Shown here one piece after another: positions 45,499-54,436 of a DNA stretch of 64,000 nucleotides (positions within the stretch are counted from its first letter, which is position 1; each line of letters opens with the position of its first letter). The stretch is from Streptomyces sp. CB02400. GTDB taxonomy: Bacteria; Actinomycetota; Actinomycetes; Streptomycetales; Streptomycetaceae. The stretch spans positions 477,441-541,440 of the forward strand of contig NZ_LIWB01000005.1 of the NCBI RefSeq assembly GCF_001905725.1. Direction: 5' to 3'. A model generated the notes under the pieces. That model did no database searches. It was not told where the DNA came from and saw only the letters and a program-made list of their open reading frames with translations. The translations under genes were made by a program, and so were the position numbers.

Positions 45499-46632
45499 AT
45501 GCCGCACCCGTACGTCCTGCTGTCCGCCGCCGTCTCCCTCGACGGCTACCTGGACGACACCGGCCCCGAGCGGCTGCTGCTGTCCGGCCCGGCCGACTTC
45601 GACCGGGTCGACGAGGTACGGGCGTCCGTGGACGCCATCCTGGTCGGCGCCGGCACGATCCGCGCCGACAACCCCCGGCTGCTGGTCAACTCGCCCGGGC
45701 GGCGCGCCGCCCGCCTCGCCGAGGGCCGGGCCGAGTACCCGCTCAAGGTCACCGTCAGCGGCTCCGGCGACCTGGACCCGGCGGCCCGGTTCTGGCACAC
45801 CGGCGGCGAGAAGGTCCTCTACACGACCGACAAGGGCGCCGAGCGCGCCCACGCCCTCGGTCTCGCCGCCGACGTCGTCCCGCTCGGCGCCGAGCTCGAC
45901 TGGCGGCGGCTGCTGGAACACCTGCACGCCGAGCGCGGAGTGCGGCGGCTCATGGTCGAGGGCGGCGGCACGGTCCACACGCAGCTCCTCACCGAGGGGC
46001 TGGCCGACGAGCTCCAGCTCGTCCTCGCCCCGCTGTTCGTCGGCGATCCCAAGGCCCCTCGCCTCTTCGGCCCCGGCTCCTACCAGGGCGGCCGACTGCG
46101 GATGGTCGAGACCCGCCCCGTCGGCGACGTCGTCCTGACGCGCTACGAGCCCACCGCCCCCGGCACCGGCCCGCTGCCCTCCGCCGCCGACCACCACTGG
46201 CTGGCCCTCGCCTGCGAGCTGGCCGCCGAGTGCCCGCCCTCCCAGACGGCGTTCAGCGTGGGCGCGGTCGTGGTGGCCGCCGACGGCACGGAGCTGGCGC
46301 GCGGCCACTCCCGGGAGGGAACCGACCCGGTGGTGCACGCGGAGGAGGCCGCGCTCGCCAAGGTCGACCCCACGGACCCCCGGCTCGTCACCGCCACCGT
46401 GTACTCCAGCCTGGAGCCCTGCGCCCGCCGCGCGTCCCGGCCCGCGCCCTGTGCCCGGCTGGTCCTGGACGCGGGGGTGCGGCGGGTGGTCACGGCCTGG
46501 CGCGAGCCGGACACGTTCGTGGCGGGCGCCGACGGCAGCGGCGTGCTGGCGGGCGGGGGCGCCACCGTCGTCGTCCTGCCGGAGCACGAGGACCGCGCCA
46601 AGGCACCCAACGGCCACCTGCTCGGCCGCTGA
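45499..46632 (+). CDS. RibD-like fusion with reversed order: reductase then deaminase
   Basis: 377 residues. The N-terminal part (1-215) is a RibD C-terminal/DHFR-like reductase: VLLSAAVSLDGYLDDTG, VDAILVGAGTIRADNPRL, and the RRLMVEGGGTVHTQLL nucleotide-binding segment. The C-terminal part (230-377) is a cytidine-deaminase-like domain with the zinc motifs HAEEAAL and EPCARRASRPAPC. Canonical RibD has the deaminase first. Both steps (deamination, then sugar reduction of the pyrimidine intermediate of riboflavin) are thus represented, but in swapped order and away from other rib genes. It may serve a different pyrimidine or a secondary pathway. Confidence 0.85.
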   Translation: MPHPYVLLSAAVSLDGYLDDTGPERLLLSGPADFDRVDEVRASVDAILVGAGTIRADNPRLLVNSPGRRAARLAEGRAEYPLKVTVSGSGDLDPAARFWHTGGEKVLYTTDKGAERAHALGLAADVVPLGAELDWRRLLEHLHAERGVRRLMVEGGGTVHTQLLTEGLADELQLVLAPLFVGDPKAPRLFGPGSYQGGRLRMVETRPVGDVVLTRYEPTAPGTGPLPSAADHHWLALACELAAECPPSQTAFSVGAVVVAADGTELARGHSREGTDPVVHAEEAALAKVDPTDPRLVTATVYSSLEPCARRASRPAPCARLVLDAGVRRVVTAWREPDTFVAGADGSGVLAGGGATVVVLPEHEDRAKAPNGHLLGR

Positions 46633-46695
46633 GACCGGGCCGCCGGTAATGGGTGTGCGCCATGTCCCGCTGATGGCGTACACTGGTCTCAACGA

Positions 46696-46769
46696 CGCGG
46701 GGTGGAGCAGCTCGGTAGCTCGCTGGGCTCATAACCCAGAGGTCGCAGGTTCAAATCCTGTCCCCGCTA
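46696..46769 (+). tRNA. Initiator tRNA-fMet (anticodon CAU)
   Basis: 74 nt. Acceptor CGCGGGG against CCCCGCT leaves position 1 unpaired (C-T), the initiator hallmark that permits formylation. The anticodon stem CTGGG-CTCATAA-CCCAG has the three consecutive G-C pairs needed for P-site binding. T-loop GTTCAAA, discriminator A, no encoded CCA. Confidence 0.96.
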
Positions 46770-46776
46770 CTGAAGG

Positions 46777-46816
46777 CCGAGGGCCGGAATCCAAAGGGTT
46801 CCGGCCCTCGGTGTTT
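46777..46816 (+). terminator. Terminator of tRNA-fMet
   Basis: CCGAGGGCCGGAA (46777-46789) pairs with TTCCGGCCCTCGG (46799-46811), 13 bp, followed by TGTTTT. Confidence 0.9.
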
Positions 46817-47084
46817 TCTGTTCCTCTTCCGCTCCCACCCGCTCCCCGTTCTCACTCAACGTGAGCGATCCACCCCGCAGCGCATAACGACTGACGCACG
46901 GTCAGAAATCACCCGCCACCCGAGACGGCCTGAGGCGCGGTCAACTCGCCCGTTTTTGGCCGCCCATGGCACTTAAGTCCCCCCGGAAATCGTTAATGAT
47001 CAAGAGGAACAGCTTGGAATCCGGCCCTCGCGTCTATTAACGTTCGATAACGCAGCGCGGTCGTCCCAGCCGTCACAGAAGGCG
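46817..47084 (+). other. Intergenic region before the riboswitch
   Basis: About 270 bases without a gene. It should contain the promoter of the riboswitch-controlled M23 gene. TTAATG and ATTAACG near 46995 and 47038 are A+T-rich islands that could hold -10 or operator sequences; no clear consensus pair is seen. Confidence 0.4.
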
Positions 47085-47235
47085 GCTCCGTGCGCACGCG
47101 CCGAATCCCGCAAGGGAACCGGGGAACCACCACCATGGGGTGAATCGCGTGGATACCGCCGTGGCGACACGGCTCGTATACGCGCGTAGGAGACCTTCCC
47201 GCTCCGAACCCGTCAGCTAACCCGGTAGGCGAAGA
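47085..47235 (+). promoter_or_regulatory. c-di-AMP riboswitch (ydaO/yuaA type)
   Basis: Conserved blocks appear in the right order: CGCCGAATCCC (47099), GGGGAACCA, GGGGTGAATC (47137), GTAGGAGACCTTCC (47186), CCGAACCCGTCAGCTAACCC (47204) and GGTAGGCG (47224). The 5' CGCC and 3' GGCG close P1. This family binds cyclic di-AMP and lowers expression when it is high. In Streptomyces it commonly precedes cell-wall hydrolase genes, as here (M23 peptidase). Confidence 0.93.
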
Positions 47236-47258
47236 CGGAAGGAAAGGAGCGCGCCCAC

Positions 47259-48278
47259 GTGGCGTCCAACCCGCCTGCCCCCGAGGCCCCGTTCAAGCCG
47301 GGCGACACCGTCGCCTACGGCGCCGGCCGCACCGACGAGGGCCCCTTCGAGGAGTGGAACCCCACCGCGGAGTCCCTTCGCCCCGTACGTGGCCGGCATC
47401 GCGTCTCCAAGCAGCGCGGCGGAGGACTCGCCCGCAGCTCCACCGTCCTGGGCGTCGGCGTCATCGCGGCCGTCGGCGCCGGCGGCATGGCCAGCGCCCA
47501 GACCGGCAAGCCGCCGGTCTCGATCTCCATGCCCGACCTCCCCAACGTGGGTTCCCTCATCTCCGACGAGGAAACCCCCAAGGGATCGTCCACCCCCCTC
47601 AGCACCCTCGGCATGACCGCCGCCGACACCGAGCAGGGCACCTCCGGCGCCGGTGAGGCGCTGCGCACCCGGATCATGGCCCAGGTCGAGCAGCAGCAGA
47701 GCCAGGCCGAGACCAAGGCCGCCGCCGAGGCCGTCGCCGCCGCCGAGAAGCAGGCCGCCGAGGCCGCCGCCAAGGCGGAGAAGGAAGCCAAGGCCAAGGC
47801 CGAGGCCGCCAAGAAGAAGGCGGAGGAGGAGGCCAAGAAGAAGGCCGAGGCCGAGCGCCTCGCCGAGCTGGCCAAGCAGTACGCGCTGCCGACCTCCTCG
47901 TACACCATCTCCTCGACCTTCGGTCAGGCCGGTGCCTACTGGTCCTCCGGCCACCACACCGGCCTCGACTTCGCCGCCCCCACGGGCACGCTGATCAAGG
48001 CGGTCCACACCGGCACGATCACCTCCGCCGGCTATGACGGCTCCTACGGCTACAAGACCGTGCTCACGCTCGACGACGGCACCGAGATCTGGTACGCCCA
48101 CCAGTCCTCCATCAGCGTCAGCGTCGGCCAGAAGGTCAACACCGGCGACGTGATCGGCCGCGTCGGCTCCACCGGCAACTCCACCGGCGCCCACCTCCAC
48201 CTGGAGGTCCACTCCGGCGGCTCCGGCTCGGGCATCGACCCGATGGCGTGGCTGCAGAGCAAGGGCCTCACCCCCTGA
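47259..48278 (+). CDS. M23 family peptidoglycan endopeptidase under riboswitch control
   Basis: 339 residues from a GTG with AAAGGAG upstream. A polar N-terminus of about 55 residues precedes one hydrophobic segment (STVLGVGVIAAVGAGGMASA), either an uncleaved anchor or a late signal. A long Ala/Glu/Lys coiled coil (about 135-205) leads to the LytM/M23 domain. Its zinc ligands are His and Asp in HHTGLDFAAP and His in HLHLEV, with a further His in YAHQSS. It should cleave peptide cross-links in the wall during growth or germination. The c-di-AMP riboswitch directly upstream ties its expression to second-messenger level. Confidence 0.94.
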   Translation: MASNPPAPEAPFKPGDTVAYGAGRTDEGPFEEWNPTAESLRPVRGRHRVSKQRGGGLARSSTVLGVGVIAAVGAGGMASAQTGKPPVSISMPDLPNVGSLISDEETPKGSSTPLSTLGMTAADTEQGTSGAGEALRTRIMAQVEQQQSQAETKAAAEAVAAAEKQAAEAAAKAEKEAKAKAEAAKKKAEEEAKKKAEAERLAELAKQYALPTSSYTISSTFGQAGAYWSSGHHTGLDFAAPTGTLIKAVHTGTITSAGYDGSYGYKTVLTLDDGTEIWYAHQSSISVSVGQKVNTGDVIGRVGSTGNSTGAHLHLEVHSGGSGSGIDPMAWLQSKGLTP

Positions 48279-48297
48279 GCCCTGCCGCTTCCGAACC

Positions 48298-48339
48298 CCG
48301 GCAGTCCCGACGACGACCCCCCGACGTCAGGGCTGCCGG
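48298..48339. terminator. Bidirectional terminator M23 gene / prsW
   Basis: CCGGCAGTCCCGACG (48298-48312) pairs with CGTCAGGGCTGCCGG (48325-48339): 15 bp with one wobble and one mismatch, between convergent genes. Confidence 0.7.
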
Positions 48340-48369
48340 TCAGGTGTTCTCGGGGGCGGTGCGGGGCCG

Positions 48370-49722
48370 TCAGGACCGGTGGGCGTCCGGGTCGTACGTG
48401 GCGTACGGGTACCCGTACGGCGGCTGTCCGTACGGTGGATGCCCGTAGCCGCTGTAGCCGCCGTATGCGCCGTACCCGCCGTACCCCGCCCACGGCGCCG
48501 CGGCGACCGGAACCCGGGGCGCGGTCACGCGGGCCGCGTGCTCCAGGGCCGGCCGGGCCGCCGACCGCCGGTGCCACAGCTCCAGCAGCAGCTCGCGTTC
48601 CCGCGTGATGAAGTCCGTCCCCGCCCGCCCGATCCGCCCCCGGTGCCGTAGGAACGCCAGCGACGTCGCGTACGCCTCGTACGCGGCGACCGACCGCGCC
48701 GCCGCCTTCCCGCCGTGGCGGCGCGCGTACTGCCGGGCGACGCGCCGCGCCCGCATCGAGCCCAGTGCGAACGGCTCCGCCGCGTCGATCCACCCGGCGG
48801 CCACGTACGCGGGCAGCTCCGCCCGCACGGTCCGCAGCTCCCGCTGTCGCGTCCACACCGCCAGCCAGGTCAGCAGCCCGAACACCGGCACCATGAACGC
48901 CGCGTACACCGCGAGGAAGCCGTACTGGCCGAGCGCCGAGGAGCCGTTCCACAGCGCGTGCACGCCCATCGCGAGGAGCAGCCCGCCGAGCGGCAGCAGT
49001 ACGCGCCGGGCCCGCTGCCGGTCCGCGGACAGTGCGGCGATGCCGAAGCCGATCCCGGTGAGCACGGTGAACAGGGGATGCGCGAACGGCGACATCACGA
49101 CGCGGACGAAGAAGGTCGCCGCGGTGACCGAGGCGATGCCGCTGTCGCCGGTGAGCTGGTCGGTGCCGAAGGCGGTGCCGAGGTAGAGGATGTTCTCGGT
49201 GAACGCGAAGCCGGTGGCGGTGACCCCGGCTATCACCACGCCGTCGAGGATCCCGGTGAAGTCGCGTCTGCGGAACAGGAACACCAGCAGGACGGCCGCG
49301 GCCTTCGCGGACTCCTCCACCACCGGCGCTATGACGGTCGAGCCGAGGGTGTCGGCGCCGGTCGGGTCGGCGGTCGCCGTCGCTATCCACCGGGTGGCGA
49401 AGCTGTTCGCGACGATCGCCATCAGCGCCGCCGCGCAGGCACCCCAGGCGAAGGAGAACAGCAGGTTCCGCCAGGGCCCTGGCTCGACCCGGTCCAGCCA
49501 CCGGAAGGCGGCGACGAGAAGCGGCACGGGCAGGACGGCGAGGCCGAGCCCGACCAGGAACCCCTGCGTCCCGGTCTGCTCGCGCACCAGCGCGAGGATG
49601 ACCAGCCCGGACAGGGCGAGCAGCGTGATCAGCGCGCCGTACCGCACCCAGGGCCGCTGCCACCAGTGCGCGTGCCGCGGCGCTCCGCCGGGAGGCGTCG
49701 GGTACGGGGGACTGGTGGCCAC
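48370..49722 (-). CDS. PrsW family intramembrane metalloprotease
   Basis: 450 residues from a GTG. Eight or more membrane helices occupy residues 28-260. The PrsW motifs are visible: V-E-E-S-A-K-A in helix 4 (the E-E-x-x-K signature), SPFAHPLFTVLTGIGFG (H-x-x-x-T) and MGVHALWN. These acidic and His residues form the intramembrane metal site; PrsW of Bacillus cleaves the anti-sigma factor RsiW. The soluble C-terminal half ends in a Tyr/Gly/Pro repeat tail (GYGGYGAYGGYSGYG). A substrate anti-sigma factor is not evident nearby. trmB lies 30 bases upstream on the same strand. Confidence 0.9.
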   Translation of the reverse strand: MATSPPYPTPPGGAPRHAHWWQRPWVRYGALITLLALSGLVILALVREQTGTQGFLVGLGLAVLPVPLLVAAFRWLDRVEPGPWRNLLFSFAWGACAAALMAIVANSFATRWIATATADPTGADTLGSTVIAPVVEESAKAAAVLLVFLFRRRDFTGILDGVVIAGVTATGFAFTENILYLGTAFGTDQLTGDSGIASVTAATFFVRVVMSPFAHPLFTVLTGIGFGIAALSADRQRARRVLLPLGGLLLAMGVHALWNGSSALGQYGFLAVYAAFMVPVFGLLTWLAVWTRQRELRTVRAELPAYVAAGWIDAAEPFALGSMRARRVARQYARRHGGKAAARSVAAYEAYATSLAFLRHRGRIGRAGTDFITRERELLLELWHRRSAARPALEHAARVTAPRVPVAAAPWAGYGGYGAYGGYSGYGHPPYGQPPYGYPYATYDPDAHRS

Positions 49723-49751
49723 GGGATCGACCCTAACGAGGAGGGGCGGTA

Positions 49752-50606
49752 TCAGGCTCGGTCTGCTGCCTGCTCGTCCCGCGGTACGTGGCGGAAGAGC
49801 ACGTCGTTCACGACATGACCCTTCTCCAGTCCCTGCCCCTCGAAACGGGTGAGCGGCCGGAAGGCGGGACGCGGCGCGAAACCGCCGTCCGGCCGCGTGT
49901 TCTCGAAGCCGGGGTGCGCGGTGAGCACCTCCAGCATCTGCTCCGCGTACGGCTCCCAGTCGGTGGCGCAGTGCAGCACCGCCCCCGGCGCGAGGCGGGT
50001 CGCGGCGAGGGTGAGGAACTCCGGCTGGATCAGCCGCCGCTTGTGGTGCCGCTTCTTCGGCCAGGGGTCGGGGAAGTAGACGCGCAGCCCGCCGAGGGAG
50101 CCGGGAGCGAGCATCTCGCGCAGCAGGATGATCGCGTCACCGTTGCCGACCCGTACGTTGGTCAGCCCGAGCCGGTCGGCGAGGTTGAGCAGATTGCCCT
50201 GGCCGGGGGTGTGGACGTCCACGGCGAGGATGTTGGTGGCCGGGTCGGCGGCGGCCATCCGCGCGGTCGCCTCGCCCATGCCGAAGCCGATCTCCAGGAC
50301 GACGGGGTTGTCGTTGCCGAAGAACTCCGCGAGGTCGAGCCGCCGGCTGCCGTCGATGTCGAAGCCCCAGGCGGGCCACAGCCGCTGCAGGGCGTCCGCC
50401 TGCCCGGCGGTCACCCGGCTGCGCCGCGGCTGGAAACTCCGGATCCGCCGCTCGAAGTGCGACCCGGCGGGATCGGCCTTCGGCCCGTCGGGAAACCGGG
50501 GCTCCCCCTTGGCCCGGGTATGCCGGACGGACACCCCGGGCGTGTGCGGCGAGTCCTGGCCGGGGGCGGGACGAAGGGCTTCGGAAGCGTTAACGGTGTC
50601 AGACAC
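49752..50606 (-). CDS. trmB: tRNA (guanine-N7-)-methyltransferase
   Basis: 284 residues from the GTG at 50606, which has GGAGG 6 bases before it. The N-terminal 60 residues are a variable actinobacterial extension. The SAM-binding core has NPVVLEIGFGMGEATARMA, and the family signature is YFPDPWPKKRHHKRRLIQPEFL. It methylates G46 in the variable loop of many tRNAs. The gene is followed closely by prsW on the same strand and probably shares its transcript. Confidence 0.94.
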   Translation of the reverse strand: MSDTVNASEALRPAPGQDSPHTPGVSVRHTRAKGEPRFPDGPKADPAGSHFERRIRSFQPRRSRVTAGQADALQRLWPAWGFDIDGSRRLDLAEFFGNDNPVVLEIGFGMGEATARMAAADPATNILAVDVHTPGQGNLLNLADRLGLTNVRVGNGDAIILLREMLAPGSLGGLRVYFPDPWPKKRHHKRRLIQPEFLTLAATRLAPGAVLHCATDWEPYAEQMLEVLTAHPGFENTRPDGGFAPRPAFRPLTRFEGQGLEKGHVVNDVLFRHVPRDEQAADRA

Positions 50607-50982
50607 AGTGCCTCCGATTTTACGGGGCCCGTGCACCGAGCCCCGGAACGGAATCCGGGAGGCCCCTGCGGGGGCGGTGGAGCCGAGGGGTGCCCGGGGT
50701 TCCGGCCGGTGCGGTCCTTTTGGACCGGGGGCCGGCTGTCGTGGTCCAGGGAGGTCTCCGCGGGGGCGGTGAGGCCGAGAGGGCGCCCGGGGATTCTGGC
50801 CGGCGCGGGCCTTTCCGGGGGCGGGGGCCGTTCCGCCGGGGTCGGTTGTGGTGGTGCGATGTGTGTCAGGTCGCGGTTCGTGGTGGTGCGCCCGTCGGTG
50901 TCCCGTCCCCCCCGGTCAGGACGGCGTGGACCCGTCCCCGGTCGCCGCCGTGGCCCCGTGTGCGGGAGCGGCGACGCGGGGT
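50607..50982. other. Low-complexity intergenic region
   Basis: 376 bases rich in GGGGC/GGCCG runs (for example repeated GCGGGGGCGGTG and CCGGGG). I see no gene. It separates trmB from the co-oriented lhgO and should contain the trmB promoter. Confidence 0.4.
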
Positions 50983-52209
50983 TCAGCGCCCCGCTGTCTC
51001 CAGTGCCGCCCGTGCCCGTCGGGCGACCTCGCGGCCGATCGGCAGGGATGCCGTCGCCGCCGGGGAGGGGGCGTTCAGTACGTGGACCGTGCGGGCGGTC
51101 TCCTGGATCAGGAAGTCGTCGGCCAGGGTGCCGTCCCGCAGGACCGCCTGGGCCCGTACTCCGGCAGCCGCCGGTACCAGGTCGTCCTCCCGCACCGCGG
51201 GCAGCAGCCGGCGCACGGCCCGGGTGAAGGCATGCCTGGAGAGCGAGCGGTGCAGTTCGCCGGTGCCGTACCGCCAGTGGCGGCGGGCAAGCTGCCAGGA
51301 GCCCGGCCAGGCCAGGGTCGCTCCCAGCTCGCGCGGACGCACCGTGCGCCAGTCGTAGCCCTCGCGGGCCAGTGCCGGTACCGCGTTGGGGCCGACGTGG
51401 ACGCCGCCGTCGATGCCCCGGGTGAGGTGGACGCCGAGGAAGGGGAACGCCGGGTCGGGCACCGGGTAGACCAGGCCGCGCACCAGCTCCGGCCGGGCCA
51501 GCTCGTAGTACTCGCCGCGGAACGGCACGATCCGGGCGCCGGGCTCGTCGCCGGTGCGGCGGGCGATCTCGTCGCAGTGCAGACCGGCGCAGTTCACCAG
51601 CACCCGGCCGCGTACGACGTCACCGCCGGCCGTCAGGACGGCGACTCCCCGGTCGGGGCGGCGGTCGACGCGTATCACCCGTGCCCCGTAGCGGATCTCC
51701 GCGCCCGCCGCCTGGGACGCCTCCGCGAGCCGGCGGGCCACCGCGGTGAAGTCGCAGATGCCGGTGGTGCCGACGTGGATGGCCGCCAGGCCGTCGACCT
51801 CCGGCTCGTACTCCGCGATCTGCGCGCCGCACAGCTCGCGGACCGCGATGCCGTTCTCCCGGCCGCGCTGGACCAGGGCGTGCAGCCGGGGCAGCTCCTC
51901 GCGGGTCGTGGCGACGATCAGCTTGCCCGTCACGGCGTGCGGTATGCCGTACTCCGCGCAGAACTTGACCATCTCCGCGGCGCCCGACACCGCGTACCGC
52001 GCCTTCAGCGAGCCGGGGCGGTAGTAGACGCCGCTGTGGATGACACCGCTGTTGCGGCCCGTCTGGTGCCGGGCGGGTCCTGGCTCCTTCTCCAGCACCG
52101 CGACCCGCGTGCCCGGCGCCGCGCGCGTGAGCGCGTACGCCGTCGACAGGCCGACGATCCCGCCGCCGATCACCAGTACGTCGCAGTCGTACGACCGCCC
52201 CGTCACCAC
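50983..52209 (-). CDS. lhgO: L-2-hydroxyglutarate oxidase
   Basis: 408 residues from the GTG at 52209, which lies 8 bases after GGAGG; an ATG at 52239 would add ten residues. The N-terminal FAD fingerprint is DVLVIGGGIVGLSTAYAL, and HQTGRNSGVIHSGVYYRPGSLKA is diagnostic of the LhgO/YgaF group in the DAO family. VNCAGLHCDEIARRTG is the second conserved block. It oxidises L-2-hydroxyglutarate to 2-oxoglutarate, passing electrons to the membrane quinone pool in E. coli. Here it is a metabolite-repair or lysine-degradation enzyme by inference. It stands alone. Confidence 0.9.
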   Translation of the reverse strand: MVTGRSYDCDVLVIGGGIVGLSTAYALTRAAPGTRVAVLEKEPGPARHQTGRNSGVIHSGVYYRPGSLKARYAVSGAAEMVKFCAEYGIPHAVTGKLIVATTREELPRLHALVQRGRENGIAVRELCGAQIAEYEPEVDGLAAIHVGTTGICDFTAVARRLAEASQAAGAEIRYGARVIRVDRRPDRGVAVLTAGGDVVRGRVLVNCAGLHCDEIARRTGDEPGARIVPFRGEYYELARPELVRGLVYPVPDPAFPFLGVHLTRGIDGGVHVGPNAVPALAREGYDWRTVRPRELGATLAWPGSWQLARRHWRYGTGELHRSLSRHAFTRAVRRLLPAVREDDLVPAAAGVRAQAVLRDGTLADDFLIQETARTVHVLNAPSPAATASLPIGREVARRARAALETAGR

Positions 52210-52294
52210 CCGCACCACCTCCCGCGTCCGATAGTGCACTGCGCCACTGACAACGCCTTCAAACCCGAAAGGCGGGTTCTCGGCGCGGATCGGG

Positions 52295-53719
52295 TCAGGC
52301 GGTCGTCATCAGCAGCGGGCGGGCGCGCTCACGCAGTTCGACCACGCGGGGTTCGTCGCCGTAGGGCTCCAGGCGGTGCAGGAGGTCCCTGACGTACTCG
52401 GTGGTGCGGACGGACGAGATGCGGCCCGCGACCTCCACCGCGCGGACGCCCTGCTCGCAGGCCGCGTCCAGGTTGCCCGACTCCAGTTCGGCGACCGCCG
52501 AGACGACCAGCCGCAGTCCGTGCGAGCGCACGAACTCCTCCGTCGGACTGGACAGCGCCTGCTCGGTGAAGCGGCGGACCTGGCGGGGCGCCTTCAGGTC
52601 GCGGTAGCACTCGGCGGCGTCGGCGGCGAAACGGTCGTAGGAGTAGAAGCCGAGCCAGGTCGGGTCGCTGTCGCCGGGGCGGGAGCGTTCCAGCCAGCTC
52701 TCCGCCGACTTCAGGGCGGCACCGGCCGCCTGGGCGTCCCCCGCGCGTGCGTGCGCGCGTGCCTCGACGAGGCGGAAGAAGCTCAGGGTGCGGGCGGTGG
52801 CCAGGCCCCGGTTGCGCTCCAGCGCGGCCTGGGCGAGGTCCACGCCCTCGTCACCGAAGCCCCGGTAGGTCGCCTGAAGCGACATCGAGGCGAGTACGTA
52901 ACCGCCCAGCGGGACGTCGGCCGCCGCGCGGGCCAGGCGCAGGGCCTGGATGTAGTAGCGCTGGGCGGCCTCCTGCTGGCCCGTGTCGAAGGCCATCCAG
53001 CCGGCCAGGCGGGTGAGTTCGGCCGCCGCGCCGAAGAGGGAGCGGCCGACGTCGTCGGAGTAGGAGCCGAGCAGCAGCGGGGCCGCCTCGACCCTCAGGC
53101 ATTCGGGGACCATCGACGAACGCCAGTCCCCTCCGCCGTACTTGGAGTCCCAGCGCCGGGCGTCCTCGGCGGCCTCCCGCAGTTTCCGCACATCGCTGTG
53201 GCCGACTTTGGACGGTGCGCCGGAGCCGTCGGCGGGGTTCGCCTCACGCGCCACCGAGCTGTCGGCCGGGGTTATCAGCCAGCGCGACGCGGGCGTCGCG
53301 TACGCGCTCACCGCGAACGATCCGGCGAGCGACTGCCAGATGCCGCCGGAGCCGGCTCTGCGGCCCGCCAGGTCCAGCCGGTACAGCTCCGTGGCGGAGC
53401 GCACCGCCTGTCCGACGTCACGGGGGAAGGCGAGGCCCACCTCGGGTGCGGGGTCCGCGTCCGCCAGGCCGATCTCGTGGAGCGGCACCGGGCGGCCCAG
53501 CTTCTGGCCGATGGCGGCGGCGATCAGGTGCGGAGCGGCGCCCTGCGGCACCATGCCCTTCGACACCCAGCGCGCCACCGACGTCTTGTCGTAGCGAAGT
53601 GTCAGTCCTCGCTGGGCGCCAAGGTCGTTGACGCGTCGCGCGAGGCCTGCGTTGGAGATTCCCGCGAGGGCGAGAACGGCGCCGAGCTTTTCGTTCGGCC
53701 CGCGTTGCTCCCTGGACAT
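52295..53719 (-). CDS. NsdA-like regulator with N-terminal HTH-like region and TPR repeats
   Basis: 474 residues from the ATG at 53719 (GAGGGG upstream). The N-terminal 70 residues ([23 protein letters not shown], then [13 protein letters not shown]) look like a degenerate Cro/XRE HTH. The long C-terminal part is helical with TPR-like repeats ([41 protein letters not shown]). It belongs to the Streptomyces group around NsdA, a negative regulator of differentiation and antibiotic production; from memory this locus carries a paralogue annotated as sporulation-associated. The direct target and ligand are unknown. Confidence 0.82.
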   Translation of the reverse strand: MSREQRGPNEKLGAVLALAGISNAGLARRVNDLGAQRGLTLRYDKTSVARWVSKGMVPQGAAPHLIAAAIGQKLGRPVPLHEIGLADADPAPEVGLAFPRDVGQAVRSATELYRLDLAGRRAGSGGIWQSLAGSFAVSAYATPASRWLITPADSSVAREANPADGSGAPSKVGHSDVRKLREAAEDARRWDSKYGGGDWRSSMVPECLRVEAAPLLLGSYSDDVGRSLFGAAAELTRLAGWMAFDTGQQEAAQRYYIQALRLARAAADVPLGGYVLASMSLQATYRGFGDEGVDLAQAALERNRGLATARTLSFFRLVEARAHARAGDAQAAGAALKSAESWLERSRPGDSDPTWLGFYSYDRFAADAAECYRDLKAPRQVRRFTEQALSSPTEEFVRSHGLRLVVSAVAELESGNLDAACEQGVRAVEVAGRISSVRTTEYVRDLLHRLEPYGDEPRVVELRERARPLLMTTA

Positions 53720-54436
53720 GCGCCACCCCTCGACACAGACGGCTGCCGCGCTGGCATAACCACGCGGCATTCGTAAACCCAGCGTAGTTCGCCGCATCCC
53801 AAGCGTTAAGGGGCATTCTTCCGGATGGCGGGATTGTGGTCCGTACTGAAGTACGGGTCCGATACGCGCAGTTGCGGCGCGCTCCCGGTGTGTGGCCGTG
53901 CGCCCGTGTGTGCGCTCTTCTCCGGCCATCGAGGGAGCGGTTCCATGGTCGGTGCGTGGGTCGGCCCGCTGTACTGGATCCAGTGGGCTGGGGGACACCG
54001 CCGCCTTCATCCCCGCGGGCGGCGGAACGGTCCGGGAGGCGTGTTCCGTCTCCCGGACTGCGCGACCGCCCAGCGGTGCGCAGAGCCTGTACGGAGCGTG
54101 TTCGAGACTGGCCTCACCGCTCCGATTTGGCCGAAAATCGACCCCACTCTTTCGGGTGTATCACCGCTTCTACGCTGGTAGTTGACGGCGCGTTGGGGGT
54201 TTAAAGGGCGCGCTATGGGGGCGCATTCGCGTCGTGATGACCTGGCCGGTCGCGCGGCGCCGGTACGGTGACTCCTCTGTGGCGGGCGCCCGTCCGGGGC
54301 GGGGCGAGTGTCTCCGCCGGGGCGCATCCGACGGAGCGCGTACGGCTCCGGCACCCCTCCTGAGCGCCTCCTTCATGGCAGCATGGGGAACCGGTTCGTA
54401 CGGTGCACTGGTTGTCCACAGCATGTGGAGGCGGCG
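53720..54436. promoter_or_regulatory. Long divergent region between NsdA-like and Asn-synthetase-like genes
   Basis: 717 bases without a convincing gene on either strand; short open frames lack GC3 bias and start signals. It is less G+C-rich near 53815-53850 and 54105-54190, where promoters for the two divergent genes are most likely. No repeat or RNA family is seen. Confidence 0.4.
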
